Assembly (NCBI GenBank): GCA_019636195.1
Contig: JAHBYA010000001.1
Span: forward strand, 372,172 to 436,171
DNA: 64,000 nt
Direction: 5' to 3'
Source of the DNA: Planctomycetota bacterium
GTDB lineage: Bacteria > Planctomycetota > UBA8742 > UBA2392
Shown here one piece after another: positions 42,603 to 51,684 of the stretch. Within the stretch, counting starts at the first letter, position 1; each line of letters opens with the position of its first letter. The position numbers and the translations under genes were made by a program. The notes under the pieces are model-generated. The model had not been told where the DNA came from. It saw nothing but the letters and a program-made list of their open reading frames with translations, and ran no database searches.

Positions 42603-43873
42603 GAATCGGCACCGCCGCGCACGATGCCCCCCTGCCTACGGGCGTAAACGATCAGCAGCTTCGCCGACATCCGGTAGCTGAGTACCCCGCCTTCAACGTT
42701 GTTCGCGGTCAGGTATGCGTGGTTCACGGCTGTGCTGGCGTCGCCGATCACGCCCGCCGCGCCCTTTTCAAACCTTGCCCAGTACTCGTTCACCGCGTTC
42801 ACGTCACGCTGCACGCCCGGCAGGCGCTGCTTCAACAGCGCGCGGCCCTTCCCGGCGTCAAGTTTGATCAACTCGTGCAGCAACTGCCGCTGCGCGAACA
42901 GATAGCCCGAGTAGCGCGTGTACGGGTCGCTGGCCCGCACGCACGCCGCAAAGCCGATGAAGTTGGCTTCATCCTCGCTGGTCACGCAGCGCTGGTGCGC
43001 CTTTTCGTGCGCGATCACGAACGGGATGCTGCTGACCGGCTGGGTGTGGTGGTAGTTCGCCTCGCCGGTCCACGGAAAGTAAAACCCGCCGATCTGCAGG
43101 TAGTCCATGAGAAAGCTGGCCGCCACCGGCTTGGCGGGCGCGCGCGTGGCGCCGAAGCCCGGCTCAAGCCCCAGGTCCTTTTCGACCAGCGCAAACGCCT
43201 GCTCAAGGTCGGCATCGATCGCGTCAAAGTCAATCATCGGGTAGCTGGGCGCGCCCACGTCTTCACTGCCCATGGCTGTGAAATAGTAGTGGTTCGTGGC
43301 TTCCACCAGGTCACGGCAGATCGGCTCAAGCTCGGCGGCCTGCGCGGCGCGGTCGGCGGGCGCGCGGTCGTGGGCCTGCCAGCCCTGGCGCTCAATGATG
43401 CCCGGCCGCGAGTAGTTGATGCCCCACACCACGTAAAACAGCGCGATCGCCACCGACACAAACGCCAGCACCTTCAACCCGCCGCACGCCACGGCGTTCA
43501 GCGCGCGCCGCTTGCGCCGGATCACATGCCAGCTTGCCAGCCCCCACCGGAAAAGCGCCCAGCCGGCCACAAACACGATCACCAGCTCGGCCACGCTGGT
43601 CGGCAGTACGCCGGTCACGGCGGCTTGCCCGCGCGCGACGTACTGGCCGAAGCCGCGCGCGTACGCGTGCTCGGCAAAGTCGGCGCTTTGGCCAAGGCCC
43701 CAGCAGATGACCGTGACGACCACGCCCGCCAGCACAATCAAGCCGCGGCGTTTGACGTACAAGCCGCGGTCTTTGGGCATGGCTTCGTCGGGCGTGAACA
43801 GCGCAAACCACCCGATCGGCAGCGGGTTGCCCTTGCCTTCAAGCATGGCGTTGGTTTCGTCGCCCTTTGACAT
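42599..43873 (-). CDS. DUF3810-family membrane metallopeptidase-like protein
   Basis: 424 residues from the ATG at 43873. Three hydrophobic segments lie in the first 170 residues (LIVLAGVVVTVICWGLG, VAELVIVFVAGWALF, VLAFVSVAIALFYVVW), followed by a soluble C-terminal domain. That domain has the family motifs GGFYFPWTGEANYHH, FVIAHEKAHQRC (HExxH) and EDEANFIGFAACV (third ligand type). Together they indicate a zinc peptidase-like fold. No substrate is known. The stop overlaps the mnmA start, so translation is coupled. Confidence 0.82.
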   Translation of the reverse strand: MSKGDETNAMLEGKGNPLPIGWFALFTPDEAMPKDRGLYVKRRGLIVLAGVVVTVICWGLGQSADFAEHAYARGFGQYVARGQAAVTGVLPTSVAELVIVFVAGWALFRWGLASWHVIRRKRRALNAVACGGLKVLAFVSVAIALFYVVWGINYSRPGIIERQGWQAHDRAPADRAAQAAELEPICRDLVEATNHYYFTAMGSEDVGAPSYPMIDFDAIDADLEQAFALVEKDLGLEPGFGATRAPAKPVAASFLMDYLQIGGFYFPWTGEANYHHTQPVSSIPFVIAHEKAHQRCVTSEDEANFIGFAACVRASDPYTRYSGYLFAQRQLLHELIKLDAGKGRALLKQRLPGVQRDVNAVNEYWARFEKGAAGVIGDASTAVNHAYLTANNVEGGVLSYRMSAKLLIVYARRQGGIVRGGADS

Positions 43874-43943
43874 GCCGCCAGTGTAGCGCGATCGCAAAGG
43901 CTTGCACGGCCCGGTACAGCCGGTCCATTCTGCGCCCGACGGC

Positions 43944-44127
43944 CCACCACCAAAACACGAAGGCACCAAAGACAGCGCGTGCTTGCATCGCAGCGCGTCT
44001 TCCGGGGGCCGTCTGGTTAGATAGTGGCGTTAACTCGTCATTTGATGTACTGAGCCGTTTTCAGTAGCGTTTTCCGTGCAGGCGGCTGTGGAAGCCACTT
44101 TGCGCTTTTGTGCTTTCGTGGTTCATG
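43944..44127. repeat. Facing arms of the CACGAAGGCACCAAAG-type repeat
   Basis: The arm ccaccaccaaaacacgaagg at 43944 and, inverted, ccactttgcgcttttgtgctttcgtgg at 44095-44121 face each other across the divergent promoter region of the DUF3810 and protease genes. They belong to the same 11-base-periodic family (CACRAAGGCRC) as those at 17027. The region between them has no gene. Confidence 0.55.
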
Positions 44128-44144
44128 ACCGCCGGGAGATTCTG

Positions 44145-45281
44145 ATGCGTGTACTGCCCCGCGCCGCGCTGGCGCTTTTGCTGCTGCTGTGGATCGGCCT
44201 GCCGGCTGTGTCGCAGGAATCGGAGTGGGATGTCCCGATCGCCGAGAAGATCCTTGATGCCAAGCCCGGCGTCGCCCTTGAGATTGAGCTGCCCGCCGAC
44301 GGCGCCCGCGTACAGCCGGTGCGCATCACCGTGCCCGACGGCACGAGCAAGCTGTTCGTGCACGTGCAGGAAGCCACAGCCGACGTTGACCTGTGGCTGG
44401 TGCGCGAAAAGGCCAAGACGATGGACGCGGTGATCGAGAGTGCCGCCTACGAAAGCGCCACCGGCCTGATGAACGAGCGTCTGCATGTCACAGAGGGGCT
44501 GCGCAAGGGCGTGTGGTACCTGTACGCCGCGTGCCTGAGCGCCGCCGAGGACGAGGAAGTCAGTTTTAAACTGCTGGTCACGTTCAATGAAGCGCCGGCC
44601 CTGCCTGCTTTGCCGGCGCTGCCCTTCAAGCCGATCGAGCAACTCAAGCCCCTTGAGCGCGCCGTCATGGCCTGCGTCATGCTCAACACCGATGAAGGCG
44701 GCGGCACCGGCACGGTCGTCACCCCCACCGGCTTGATCCTGACCAACCGCCACGTGCTTGAGCTGGAAGAAGGCCACGCCAGCCGCGTGTACGTCAGCTT
44801 CAGTCGTGACGCGCGCAGCCAGCCGGTGCAGTCGCACATCGCGGTAGTAGTTGAGCAGAACGAAAAGCTCGACCTTGCGCTGCTGCGGATCACGGAGGAC
44901 ATCAACGGCAACGTGGTGGAAAAGCCGCAGTTCACGTGGCTGCCGATTGCCAACGAAGTGCCGGAACTTGGCGACCGGCTGCGCTGTTTGGGGTACCCCG
45001 CGATCGGCAACTCGCCCAGCATCGGCAGCATCACGCTGACCAGCGGCGTGGTAAGCGGCTTTTCAACGCGCAAGGGCAACCTGGAATGGATCAAGACCGA
45101 CTGCCTGATCAGCGCCGGCAACAGCGGCGGCATGGCGATCAACGACCGGCACGAGCTGGCGGGCGTGCCCACCGAAAGTATGCACGACCCCGATACGCAT
45201 GAGGCCATGGGCTACGTAAGGCCGGTAGGGTCGATCCCCAAACCCTGGCAGGAACGTGTCACCAAAGACCTGCCCAAGTAG
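44145..45281 (+). CDS. Secreted trypsin-like serine protease
   Basis: 378 residues from an ATG with GGGAG upstream. A signal peptide (MRVLPRAALALLLLLWIGLPAVS) is followed by about 140 residues of beta-rich N-terminal domain (VDLWLVREKAKTMDAVIESA), resembling a PPC-type domain. The protease domain has the catalytic His in GLILTNRHVLEL, Asp in KLDLALLRITED and Ser in ISAGNSGGMAIN, an HtrA-like S1C order. No PDZ domain follows, so it is not a full HtrA. It probably acts in the periplasm in envelope quality control or processing. Confidence 0.88.
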   Translation: MRVLPRAALALLLLLWIGLPAVSQESEWDVPIAEKILDAKPGVALEIELPADGARVQPVRITVPDGTSKLFVHVQEATADVDLWLVREKAKTMDAVIESAAYESATGLMNERLHVTEGLRKGVWYLYAACLSAAEDEEVSFKLLVTFNEAPALPALPALPFKPIEQLKPLERAVMACVMLNTDEGGGTGTVVTPTGLILTNRHVLELEEGHASRVYVSFSRDARSQPVQSHIAVVVEQNEKLDLALLRITEDINGNVVEKPQFTWLPIANEVPELGDRLRCLGYPAIGNSPSIGSITLTSGVVSGFSTRKGNLEWIKTDCLISAGNSGGMAINDRHELAGVPTESMHDPDTHEAMGYVRPVGSIPKPWQERVTKDLPK

Positions 45282-45332
45282 CGCACACCCGAGTTCAGGC
45301 AAGTACAGTCCGTTCCACGCAATGAGGGTAAA

Positions 45333-46772
45333 ATGTTGCGCATGGAATCGGAGACCAGCGCGGAAGATGCATATCTCTTCCGGCACGTGCTGTTGCGCGA
45401 TGCCGCGTACCAGTTGCATCGACCTAGCGACCGCGCAAAGCTTCATGGATTGGCCTTTGAGTTAGTGGAGGGCTTGTTTGGCGGTCAAGCGCCAGATCCG
45501 CCGCCTCTCACGGAAGAAGACAGCAAACCGCTCAGGCCCCATCCGACAGACCCAGTTGCACAGGATCTTGTGTATCACGCAACTCGCGCGGACGATTCTG
45601 ATACCGGAGTGCACGAGCATTGGGCGGCGCGACGCGTGCTGTATCTGCGCAGGATGGCAGAGCAGGCGGATCGCGTGTATCGCGCCGCGGAAGCAATCGC
45701 CGCTTGGGAAGAGCTGGCAGGTGCGCTCAATGATGACACTGAACGGGCGCTTGCACTCCGGCGTGCAGCCATTGCGCTTTATCAGAACGGTCAGATCGCC
45801 CGCGCTGAGTTTAACTGCCGGTCGGCGCTCTCCGTTTTGCGCGCTAATAGCAACCATCGTGCAGCAGGGATGATCCTCACGACCGCGGCTTCACTTTACA
45901 TCTCGATCGGCCGGCTGTCAGAGGCAATTGCTGCTTGCAGAGAGGCCATTGAGTATGCGCGTTCAACCGGCAACAGACGAACAGAGGGCACGGCTTCGGG
46001 CAACATGGGAATCGCGCTCTTGCAGCTCGGCCGCGTTGAGCAGGCCCAGGCAGCGCTTAGCGAGGCGACTAGCATACTTGACGAAGCCGGGGATCAGCGC
46101 GCAAGTGCTGCGTTTGCTGGTTCACTTGCCGGACTGTACGTCTCGATTGGTAAGCTCGAGTTGGCCGAGCGATTGTTCAGTCGTGCCAAAGAAGTTCACC
46201 AGGTCTGTGGCGACATGCGGAACGAAGCCGCGACGCTGGTGAACATCGGGATCCTGTTGCGCCAGCTCGGGAAGGATGAGCAAGGCGAACAGTCCGTCCG
46301 GCAAGCCATCGCGATCAGCCGCGCAATCGGCGATCGCCGAGGTGAGGCTGCCGGTCTGTCGAACTTGGCGAACTTCGTCTTTGCGTCATCCAGCATGAAC
46401 GAGGCTATCCGAACCTATGCCCGGGCGTTGACCCTTCACCGAGAGGTAAACGACCGCCGCTTTGAAGGCGTAACCTTGGGTAACCTCGCAGTCGCCTACC
46501 TGAAGATCGGCAACTTTCCGCTGGCAAAGGAGGCGTTCGAACACAGTATCGCGATTCATCAGGAAGTCGGCCATGCCAGATTTGAGGGCGTTCATCGCTG
46601 TTACTTCGCCCTCTACTTCCTCGCGATCAAAGACTTTGATAGTGCCCGGTCCCAGTGGCGTGCCGGTTCTCAGTTACTGGGAGAAGTCAAAGATCATGTC
46701 GAACTGGAAAGGCGGGCTGCGGAGATGCGCAGGGCCTGCGCGAAGGCCGGCGTGGCGCCCCTGGATGAGTGA
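45333..46772 (+). CDS. TPR-repeat protein, probably the C-terminal part of a kinase/STAND protein
   Basis: 479 residues from an ATG with GAGGGT upstream. The chain opens directly with YLFRHVLLRDAAYQLHRPSDRAKLHGLAF. In large bacterial proteins that segment marks the end of an AAA/STAND NTPase domain fused to TPRs. Seven or more tetratricopeptide-like units follow (for example IGRLSEAIAACREAIEYARS, LGRVEQAQAALSEATSIL, IGNFPLAKEAFEHSIAIHQ). No NTPase or kinase domain precedes it, so it looks like a 5'-truncated remnant or a domain that became independent. Base composition is lower in GC than its neighbours. Confidence 0.75.
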   Translation: MLRMESETSAEDAYLFRHVLLRDAAYQLHRPSDRAKLHGLAFELVEGLFGGQAPDPPPLTEEDSKPLRPHPTDPVAQDLVYHATRADDSDTGVHEHWAARRVLYLRRMAEQADRVYRAAEAIAAWEELAGALNDDTERALALRRAAIALYQNGQIARAEFNCRSALSVLRANSNHRAAGMILTTAASLYISIGRLSEAIAACREAIEYARSTGNRRTEGTASGNMGIALLQLGRVEQAQAALSEATSILDEAGDQRASAAFAGSLAGLYVSIGKLELAERLFSRAKEVHQVCGDMRNEAATLVNIGILLRQLGKDEQGEQSVRQAIAISRAIGDRRGEAAGLSNLANFVFASSSMNEAIRTYARALTLHREVNDRRFEGVTLGNLAVAYLKIGNFPLAKEAFEHSIAIHQEVGHARFEGVHRCYFALYFLAIKDFDSARSQWRAGSQLLGEVKDHVELERRAAEMRRACAKAGVAPLDE

Positions 46773-46887
46773 GTTTCAATGACTTCAACAAGTCGGCCTG
46801 CACACCATCTCATGCATCACGCGCCACTTCCTTGCGCCATTGCCCTGCCCTGTCTGGTTTGGACGTACGCTCCGACTTGAACCTCGC

Positions 46888-49800
46888 CTACTCCCCTTCC
46901 AGCCGGGCAATTGCGGCATTTACATCCTCGGCGTCTTGGGCGTTTGGGGCGCGTTTGAGGTACTCCTTGTAGTCTTCGAGCGCGGCAGGTTTGTCGCCCA
47001 GGGCTTCGTGGCACTCGGCGCGCATGCGCAGGGCTTGCGGCAGCCATGAGAGCGCACGCGCTATGGTCTGGTTCAGGTCGTACAGCGCGCCCTTGTACTG
47101 CTTCAAACGCATGCGGTTTGCGGCGCGGTTGATGTGCGCCCAGGCGTGTCCCGGTGAAACCTCCAGCATCCGCGTCAGGTCTTCAATTGCGCCGTTGATG
47201 TCGCCCAGCTGGCTGCGCGCGGCTGCGCGGTTGTTCCAGGCCTCGGGGTGGTACGGGTTGAGTTCAAGGGCGCGGGTGGCGTCGCCGATTGCAAGCTCCG
47301 GCTTGCCCAGTTCAAAGTACGCGCTGGCGCGGTTGGCGTACGCAACAGCCGAATGCGGCGCAAGCTCAAGCATGCGCGTGTAGTCCTCGGCGCCGCTTTC
47401 GGGGTCGCGCAGCCACACATTGTTCAGGTAGCCGCGCGATTGCCACAATCCGTCGTCGCGAGGGTCCAGTGCAAGCGCAATTGTCATGTCGGAGTACGCT
47501 TCTTCAAACCGCCGCATATTCATTTTGGCGTGCCCGCGGTTTGACCACGCCCGCGCGTACGTCGGCTCAAGCGAAATCGCGAGGTCGTACAACTCCAGTG
47601 CGGCCGCGGTGTTGCCCAAAGTAGTCGCCTTTGCCGCAATGGCGCGCGGGTTGCGCGGCTCAAGCTCATAAGCCTTCTCGCGGTCCGCGCGCGCGGGAAG
47701 GGTCAGCCCCTGGTCAACGCGGATGCTGGCGCGTTCAAGGTACTGGGCGGCTGTGGCGGGCTCGGCTGCACCCTGCGGTTCAGGCACGCGGTTGAAGTTG
47801 CGCATCACCTGCGACCAAACATAGCTGCGCACGCCAAAGCGCGCCCGCGCTGCCACCAGCGGCTGGTATGCCGCCTCGTGGGCGGTCTGGCACAGGGCGG
47901 TGCCGGCTTCGATGGCAAGGCGCGTATCGCTGATTTCGGACAGGAACTCCGCCAGCGGCGGCACCGCGCGTTCGGGCAGTTCCAAATAGCCCAGCACGCG
48001 GCACAGCAGCGTGACCTCGTCGCGCTCGGGTTGTGTCCACAGCAGGTCAGGGTCTTTGTCGCGGGCCTTTTCAATGAACGGCGCCAGCGCGGCCACCAGC
48101 AGTTCGATCGTCTGCAACTCACGGTAGGCGCTCAGTTGCAGCACATAATCGTCAAGCCGCACAAAGCCGCGGGGCCGGCCCGGCCGCGCAAGGCCCTGTC
48201 GCACGTCGTCAAGCGCGGCTTCAATCGCCAGTTTGTGGCGCACCAGCACGGCGCTGCGGGCGGATTCAACGGCTTGCGTGCGGCGGGCCTTCTCGTCCGT
48301 CGCATCGAGGGTGCCTTCCACTATGAAGGCGGCCAGTGCGAAGTCTTCATTCAAAGTCGCCAGCTCGGCGGCCAGGTAGCGCGACTCGCGCAGGCTGTTG
48401 CGGCGCTGCACCAGATCAGCATCCGGCACGAACTCGTGACTTACTCCCGCCACGGGCTCGGTCATCAGGCGCAACAGCTCCTCGGTTGCGCCCGCGGACG
48501 CCAGCAGGCCCGAAACGATGCGCGCATTCTCTGCCCTGTCGGCGGGCGACATGCCCCCCTGGGCGACGCCGCGCTGCTGCAACTCGCGGATGCGCCGCCG
48601 GGCTTCATCCGTGAGATTGCCGCCGCGCGAGTCCTGCACAGCCCCCTGCTGCGCGCCGATTTCGGCTTGGCGCTGCTCAATCAGCCGTTCGCGGTCGCGC
48701 TGCTGGCGCTGCTCGACGGCTTGCCGGGCTTGCCGCTCAGCGTCTGCCGCCGCCAGCGCGCCCTGGGCCGTGTCGCGCTCAGACATGATATTCGTGAACG
48801 CATATGCCGCGCCGCCCAGCATCAGCAGCAGCGCGATCGCGGCCACCGCTACCGGCGCGCGGTTGCGACGCACGAAACGCCGAAGCAGCTCGCCGCGGCT
48901 GTAACGGTACACGCTGAGCGTGCGGCCATCGCGAAACGCGATGACTTCGCGGGCCAGCGCCTGCGCGCTTTCGAGGCGCTGCGCGCGATCGCGGGCCATG
49001 GCTTTGTCGGCCAACGAGACAAGGTCGGGCGGTGCGTTCGGCGCGATCTGCTTCAGCGGCTCCGGCTCGGTGACCAGCACGCGCGCGAGCACAGTTTGGG
49101 CGTTGGTGCCCTCAAAGGGCGGGTGGCCAGACAGTATCTCGTACAGGATCGCGCCCAGAGCGTACACGTCGCTTTTTTCGTCAACCTTGTCGAGCTCGCC
49201 CTTGGCTTGCTCGGGCGGCATGTAGGCGGGCGTGCCCAGCACCGCGCCGTCCAGCGTGCGGGCGCTGCTGTCATCCTGCAGCAGGCTTGGGCTGAACTCG
49301 GCGAGCCCCTTGCGTTGCGGGGCCTTTTCTTCCTGGCCTTGCACGCGGGCCAGCCCCCAGTCCAGCACCAGCGTTTCGCCGAAGTCGCCAAGCATGATGT
49401 TGGCCGGCTTCAGGTCGCGGTGGATCACACCGCGCGAGTGCGCGTAGGCTATCGCGTTGCAGACGTCCGTAAACGCATCCAGCAGCTTCAGCCGTTGCGC
49501 CAGTTTTTCCTGGTCGCTTAGCGCATCGCGCTGGATCGCTTGCAGGCGGTGCGCCATCGTTTTCCCGCGCACCAGCTTCATGGTGTAGAAGACGCTGCCG
49601 TCGTCGCGGGCCGCGATTTCATAGACCGGCACGATGTTCGGGTGCTCAAGCTGGCCGGTAACTTTGGCCTCGCGCAAAAAGCGCTCAACCAACCCCGCCG
49701 ATGACGTGCCGGAACTTCCGGCGCCGGGCTGCGGCAGCAGCTCTTTCAGCGCGACCTCGCGCCCGACCGCGTTATCCAACGCGATCAGTATCCGCCCCAT

Positions 49801-50241
49801 GCCGCCGCGCGCGTACTCGCGCTTGACGGTGTAGCGCCCGCTGCCGCCGACCTTGGGCAGCCGCGCCGACACAGCCTTGACCTGGTCAGGCAGGCCGGTG
49901 GTGCGCGCGGTTTCAAGCATCGTGCGCAGCACGCGGGTGGCGGCATCGGATTCAGACTCAGGGTTGAACGTGAACAGCGTTGATTGCGATTCAGGCGCCA
50001 GGCCCATTTCCGCCAGCACGCTGCCCGCGGCCTCAGGATCGGCGGCCAGCTTTTCGGCTTCGTCGGCGATTTCGGCGGCGACATTCCCCGGCGCGATCGA
50101 CAGCAGGCTTTGCTGCGCACCGCCGCCAAGCTGCGCGATCACCGAAACGGCTTCATCAGGCGACACCAGCCCGCGCTGCACAGCCAGAACGGCGGCCAGC
50201 ACGGCTTTACGCCGCGAGTCATCAGAAGGAAGGTCGTTCAC
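46888..50241 (-). CDS. Transmembrane Ser/Thr protein kinase with C-terminal TPR domain
   Basis: 1117 residues. An N-terminal regulatory module (AVLAVQRGLVSPDEAVSVIAQ) is shared with the giant kinase at 55752. The kinase domain spans about 137-440: glycine loop ARGGMGRIL (144-152), Lys166 in VALKELL, HRDLKPAN (274-281), DWG at 294-296 in place of DFG, and GTPAYMPPEQAK. One membrane helix is at about 462-482. A coiled-coil region rich in Gln/Arg follows, then an uncharacterised helical region. About five TPR units occupy 880-1100 (FEEAYSDMTIALALDPRDDG, LAIGDATRALELNPYHPEAWN). It is a PknB-type sensor kinase typical of planctomycetes. The signal it senses is unknown. Confidence 0.93.
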   Translation of the reverse strand: MNDLPSDDSRRKAVLAAVLAVQRGLVSPDEAVSVIAQLGGGAQQSLLSIAPGNVAAEIADEAEKLAADPEAAGSVLAEMGLAPESQSTLFTFNPESESDAATRVLRTMLETARTTGLPDQVKAVSARLPKVGGSGRYTVKREYARGGMGRILIALDNAVGREVALKELLPQPGAGSSGTSSAGLVERFLREAKVTGQLEHPNIVPVYEIAARDDGSVFYTMKLVRGKTMAHRLQAIQRDALSDQEKLAQRLKLLDAFTDVCNAIAYAHSRGVIHRDLKPANIMLGDFGETLVLDWGLARVQGQEEKAPQRKGLAEFSPSLLQDDSSARTLDGAVLGTPAYMPPEQAKGELDKVDEKSDVYALGAILYEILSGHPPFEGTNAQTVLARVLVTEPEPLKQIAPNAPPDLVSLADKAMARDRAQRLESAQALAREVIAFRDGRTLSVYRYSRGELLRRFVRRNRAPVAVAAIALLLMLGGAAYAFTNIMSERDTAQGALAAADAERQARQAVEQRQQRDRERLIEQRQAEIGAQQGAVQDSRGGNLTDEARRRIRELQQRGVAQGGMSPADRAENARIVSGLLASAGATEELLRLMTEPVAGVSHEFVPDADLVQRRNSLRESRYLAAELATLNEDFALAAFIVEGTLDATDEKARRTQAVESARSAVLVRHKLAIEAALDDVRQGLARPGRPRGFVRLDDYVLQLSAYRELQTIELLVAALAPFIEKARDKDPDLLWTQPERDEVTLLCRVLGYLELPERAVPPLAEFLSEISDTRLAIEAGTALCQTAHEAAYQPLVAARARFGVRSYVWSQVMRNFNRVPEPQGAAEPATAAQYLERASIRVDQGLTLPARADREKAYELEPRNPRAIAAKATTLGNTAAALELYDLAISLEPTYARAWSNRGHAKMNMRRFEEAYSDMTIALALDPRDDGLWQSRGYLNNVWLRDPESGAEDYTRMLELAPHSAVAYANRASAYFELGKPELAIGDATRALELNPYHPEAWNNRAAARSQLGDINGAIEDLTRMLEVSPGHAWAHINRAANRMRLKQYKGALYDLNQTIARALSWLPQALRMRAECHEALGDKPAALEDYKEYLKRAPNAQDAEDVNAAIARLEGE

Positions 50242-50310
50242 AGCCGGTGATTATAGCCACGGCGCGGGATAAAACGCACACATTGCCTGAGTGTACACAC
50301 GGCAACACGG

Positions 50311-51306
50311 TTACTTACCGTACTTGAACTCAACGAGTTCCCAGACGGTCTTGTTGGACTTGTCGGGCGTCTTCGTTTCGCTGACCTGGCGGACCATCAG
50401 GCCGGAGTGTTTCTTGCTGAACCAGACCTGGCGCGTACGCTTGCTTTCGCCGATGGCAGTTTCGACAGCGACGCACAGGCACTCGAGCTTGTCGTTGCCG
50501 ACGGTAATCTCGGCCTCTGTGACCTTGGCGCTGGACTTTAGAAACAGGAAGTTCTGCCAGTGCTGGACCCAGGTGACTTCGCCGGTGGCCGGCTGGCCGA
50601 TTGCGTCGCCTTCAAGCTCAAAGCGTGAATGCTTGGCAAAGTAGCCTTCGTCAGTGACCAGCGAGTATTGCATTTCAAGGTAGTAGGCCCCGCTGTTGGT
50701 ATGCAGCTTGTACTTGAACGTGGCGCCGTCTTTCATGGCATTCGGCACTTCGTTCAGCTTCCAGGGCAGCGCGACCCAGTAGGTGTCTTTGGACGCCAGC
50801 GTGTAGCGGGTTACAACCTTTTCGCCGTCCAGCATGTCGTAACGCAGCCAGGCGCCCGGCACGTCCTTGCTGAACCAGGCCTTGACCGTGTGGCCCGAGG
50901 CGCGCGTGGCCGTGAACAGCTTGCAGGCATACTTCGTGTCACCGATGGTCAATTCGTCTTTGCTGACCGTGGGGCTTTTGAAGTTGTCGAGCAGGTCATC
51001 GAGGTGACGCTCCCACTTGCGGGTGCGGGCCTTCTCGCGCTTTTCCGTGCCGTCGGCTGCGACATCGACCCGTGTGGTGGTGACTTCCCAGTCGTCCACG
51101 GGCACGACTTCAAGGCGGTGGGTGCGCTTGGGCTTGCCGTCTTCCTGCACGTCGTAGGTGAACACCATGCCCCACGGCATGGCGGCATAGACTTCGGCCT
51201 TGTCCCACGGCAGCGAAGCCGATTCGTCGCCGCCCCCTTCCTGCGCGGCGGGCGACGTAAGGGCAACCAGCATCAACAACGGAAGCAGTCCATAGGCGAG
51301 CTTCAT
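50311..51306 (-). CDS. Secreted hypothetical protein
   Basis: 331 residues with a signal peptide (MKLAYGLLPLLMLVALTSPAAQ). No family is recognised. The mature protein is beta-rich with two internal parallels: SPTVSKDELTIGDTKYACKLF near residue 125 and AKVTEAEITVGNDKLECLC near residue 275, each followed by a KAWFSKDVPG / RQVWFSKKHSG segment. That suggests two copies of one beta domain of about 150 residues. A longer in-frame extension upstream runs antisense to the aminotransferase gene and is not believed. It is a periplasmic or surface protein of unknown role. Confidence 0.75.
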   Translation of the reverse strand: MKLAYGLLPLLMLVALTSPAAQEGGGDESASLPWDKAEVYAAMPWGMVFTYDVQEDGKPKRTHRLEVVPVDDWEVTTTRVDVAADGTEKREKARTRKWERHLDDLLDNFKSPTVSKDELTIGDTKYACKLFTATRASGHTVKAWFSKDVPGAWLRYDMLDGEKVVTRYTLASKDTYWVALPWKLNEVPNAMKDGATFKYKLHTNSGAYYLEMQYSLVTDEGYFAKHSRFELEGDAIGQPATGEVTWVQHWQNFLFLKSSAKVTEAEITVGNDKLECLCVAVETAIGESKRTRQVWFSKKHSGLMVRQVSETKTPDKSNKTVWELVEFKYGK

Positions 51307-51461
51307 GAGTCCCCCGGCAGGGCTACACGGTGCTGAGCGATTGCGCCAATTTACAAACAACCGGCCCGCCGGTTCCACGGTGTGTCCAGAATTGTTCCCC
51401 ATTGCTGCACATGCCCGGGGTTTGTCGCCACCCTCGCTATGCTTTTTCGGCGGAGGCTGAG

Positions 51462-51602
51462 ATGCATCGCGAAATCCACATTGAGCAAACCGCCGACGGA
51501 CGCTGGACGCTGGTGGCGGAAACACCGCAGGGCCAGCGCGAGCTGGTCGGCACCTTCGACACCTACGAAGCAGCAGCCGGCGCCGCCGACGGCGCCTCGT
51601 AG
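51462..51602 (+). CDS. Small hypothetical protein, 46 aa
   Basis: ATG at 51462 has a strong CGGAGG six bases upstream, the best ribosome site in this region. The protein MHREIHIEQTADGRWTLVAE... continues with a three-strand pattern (WTLVAETPQGQRELVGTFD) and an Ala-rich end (YEAAAGAADGAS). It resembles small proteins of the DUF2188 or 'TADGRW' type with one beta-sheet and one helix. No function is known. It lies 83 bases upstream of the aminotransferase gene on the same strand. Confidence 0.6.
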   Translation: MHREIHIEQTADGRWTLVAETPQGQRELVGTFDTYEAAAGAADGAS

Positions 51603-51684
51603 CGCAGGCACGGGGGTTGCAGTTTTCGGCTGGGGAACGGCCCGCGCACTGGCCTTGCGGGCCGGGTTGCGGCATAGTGCGGGC

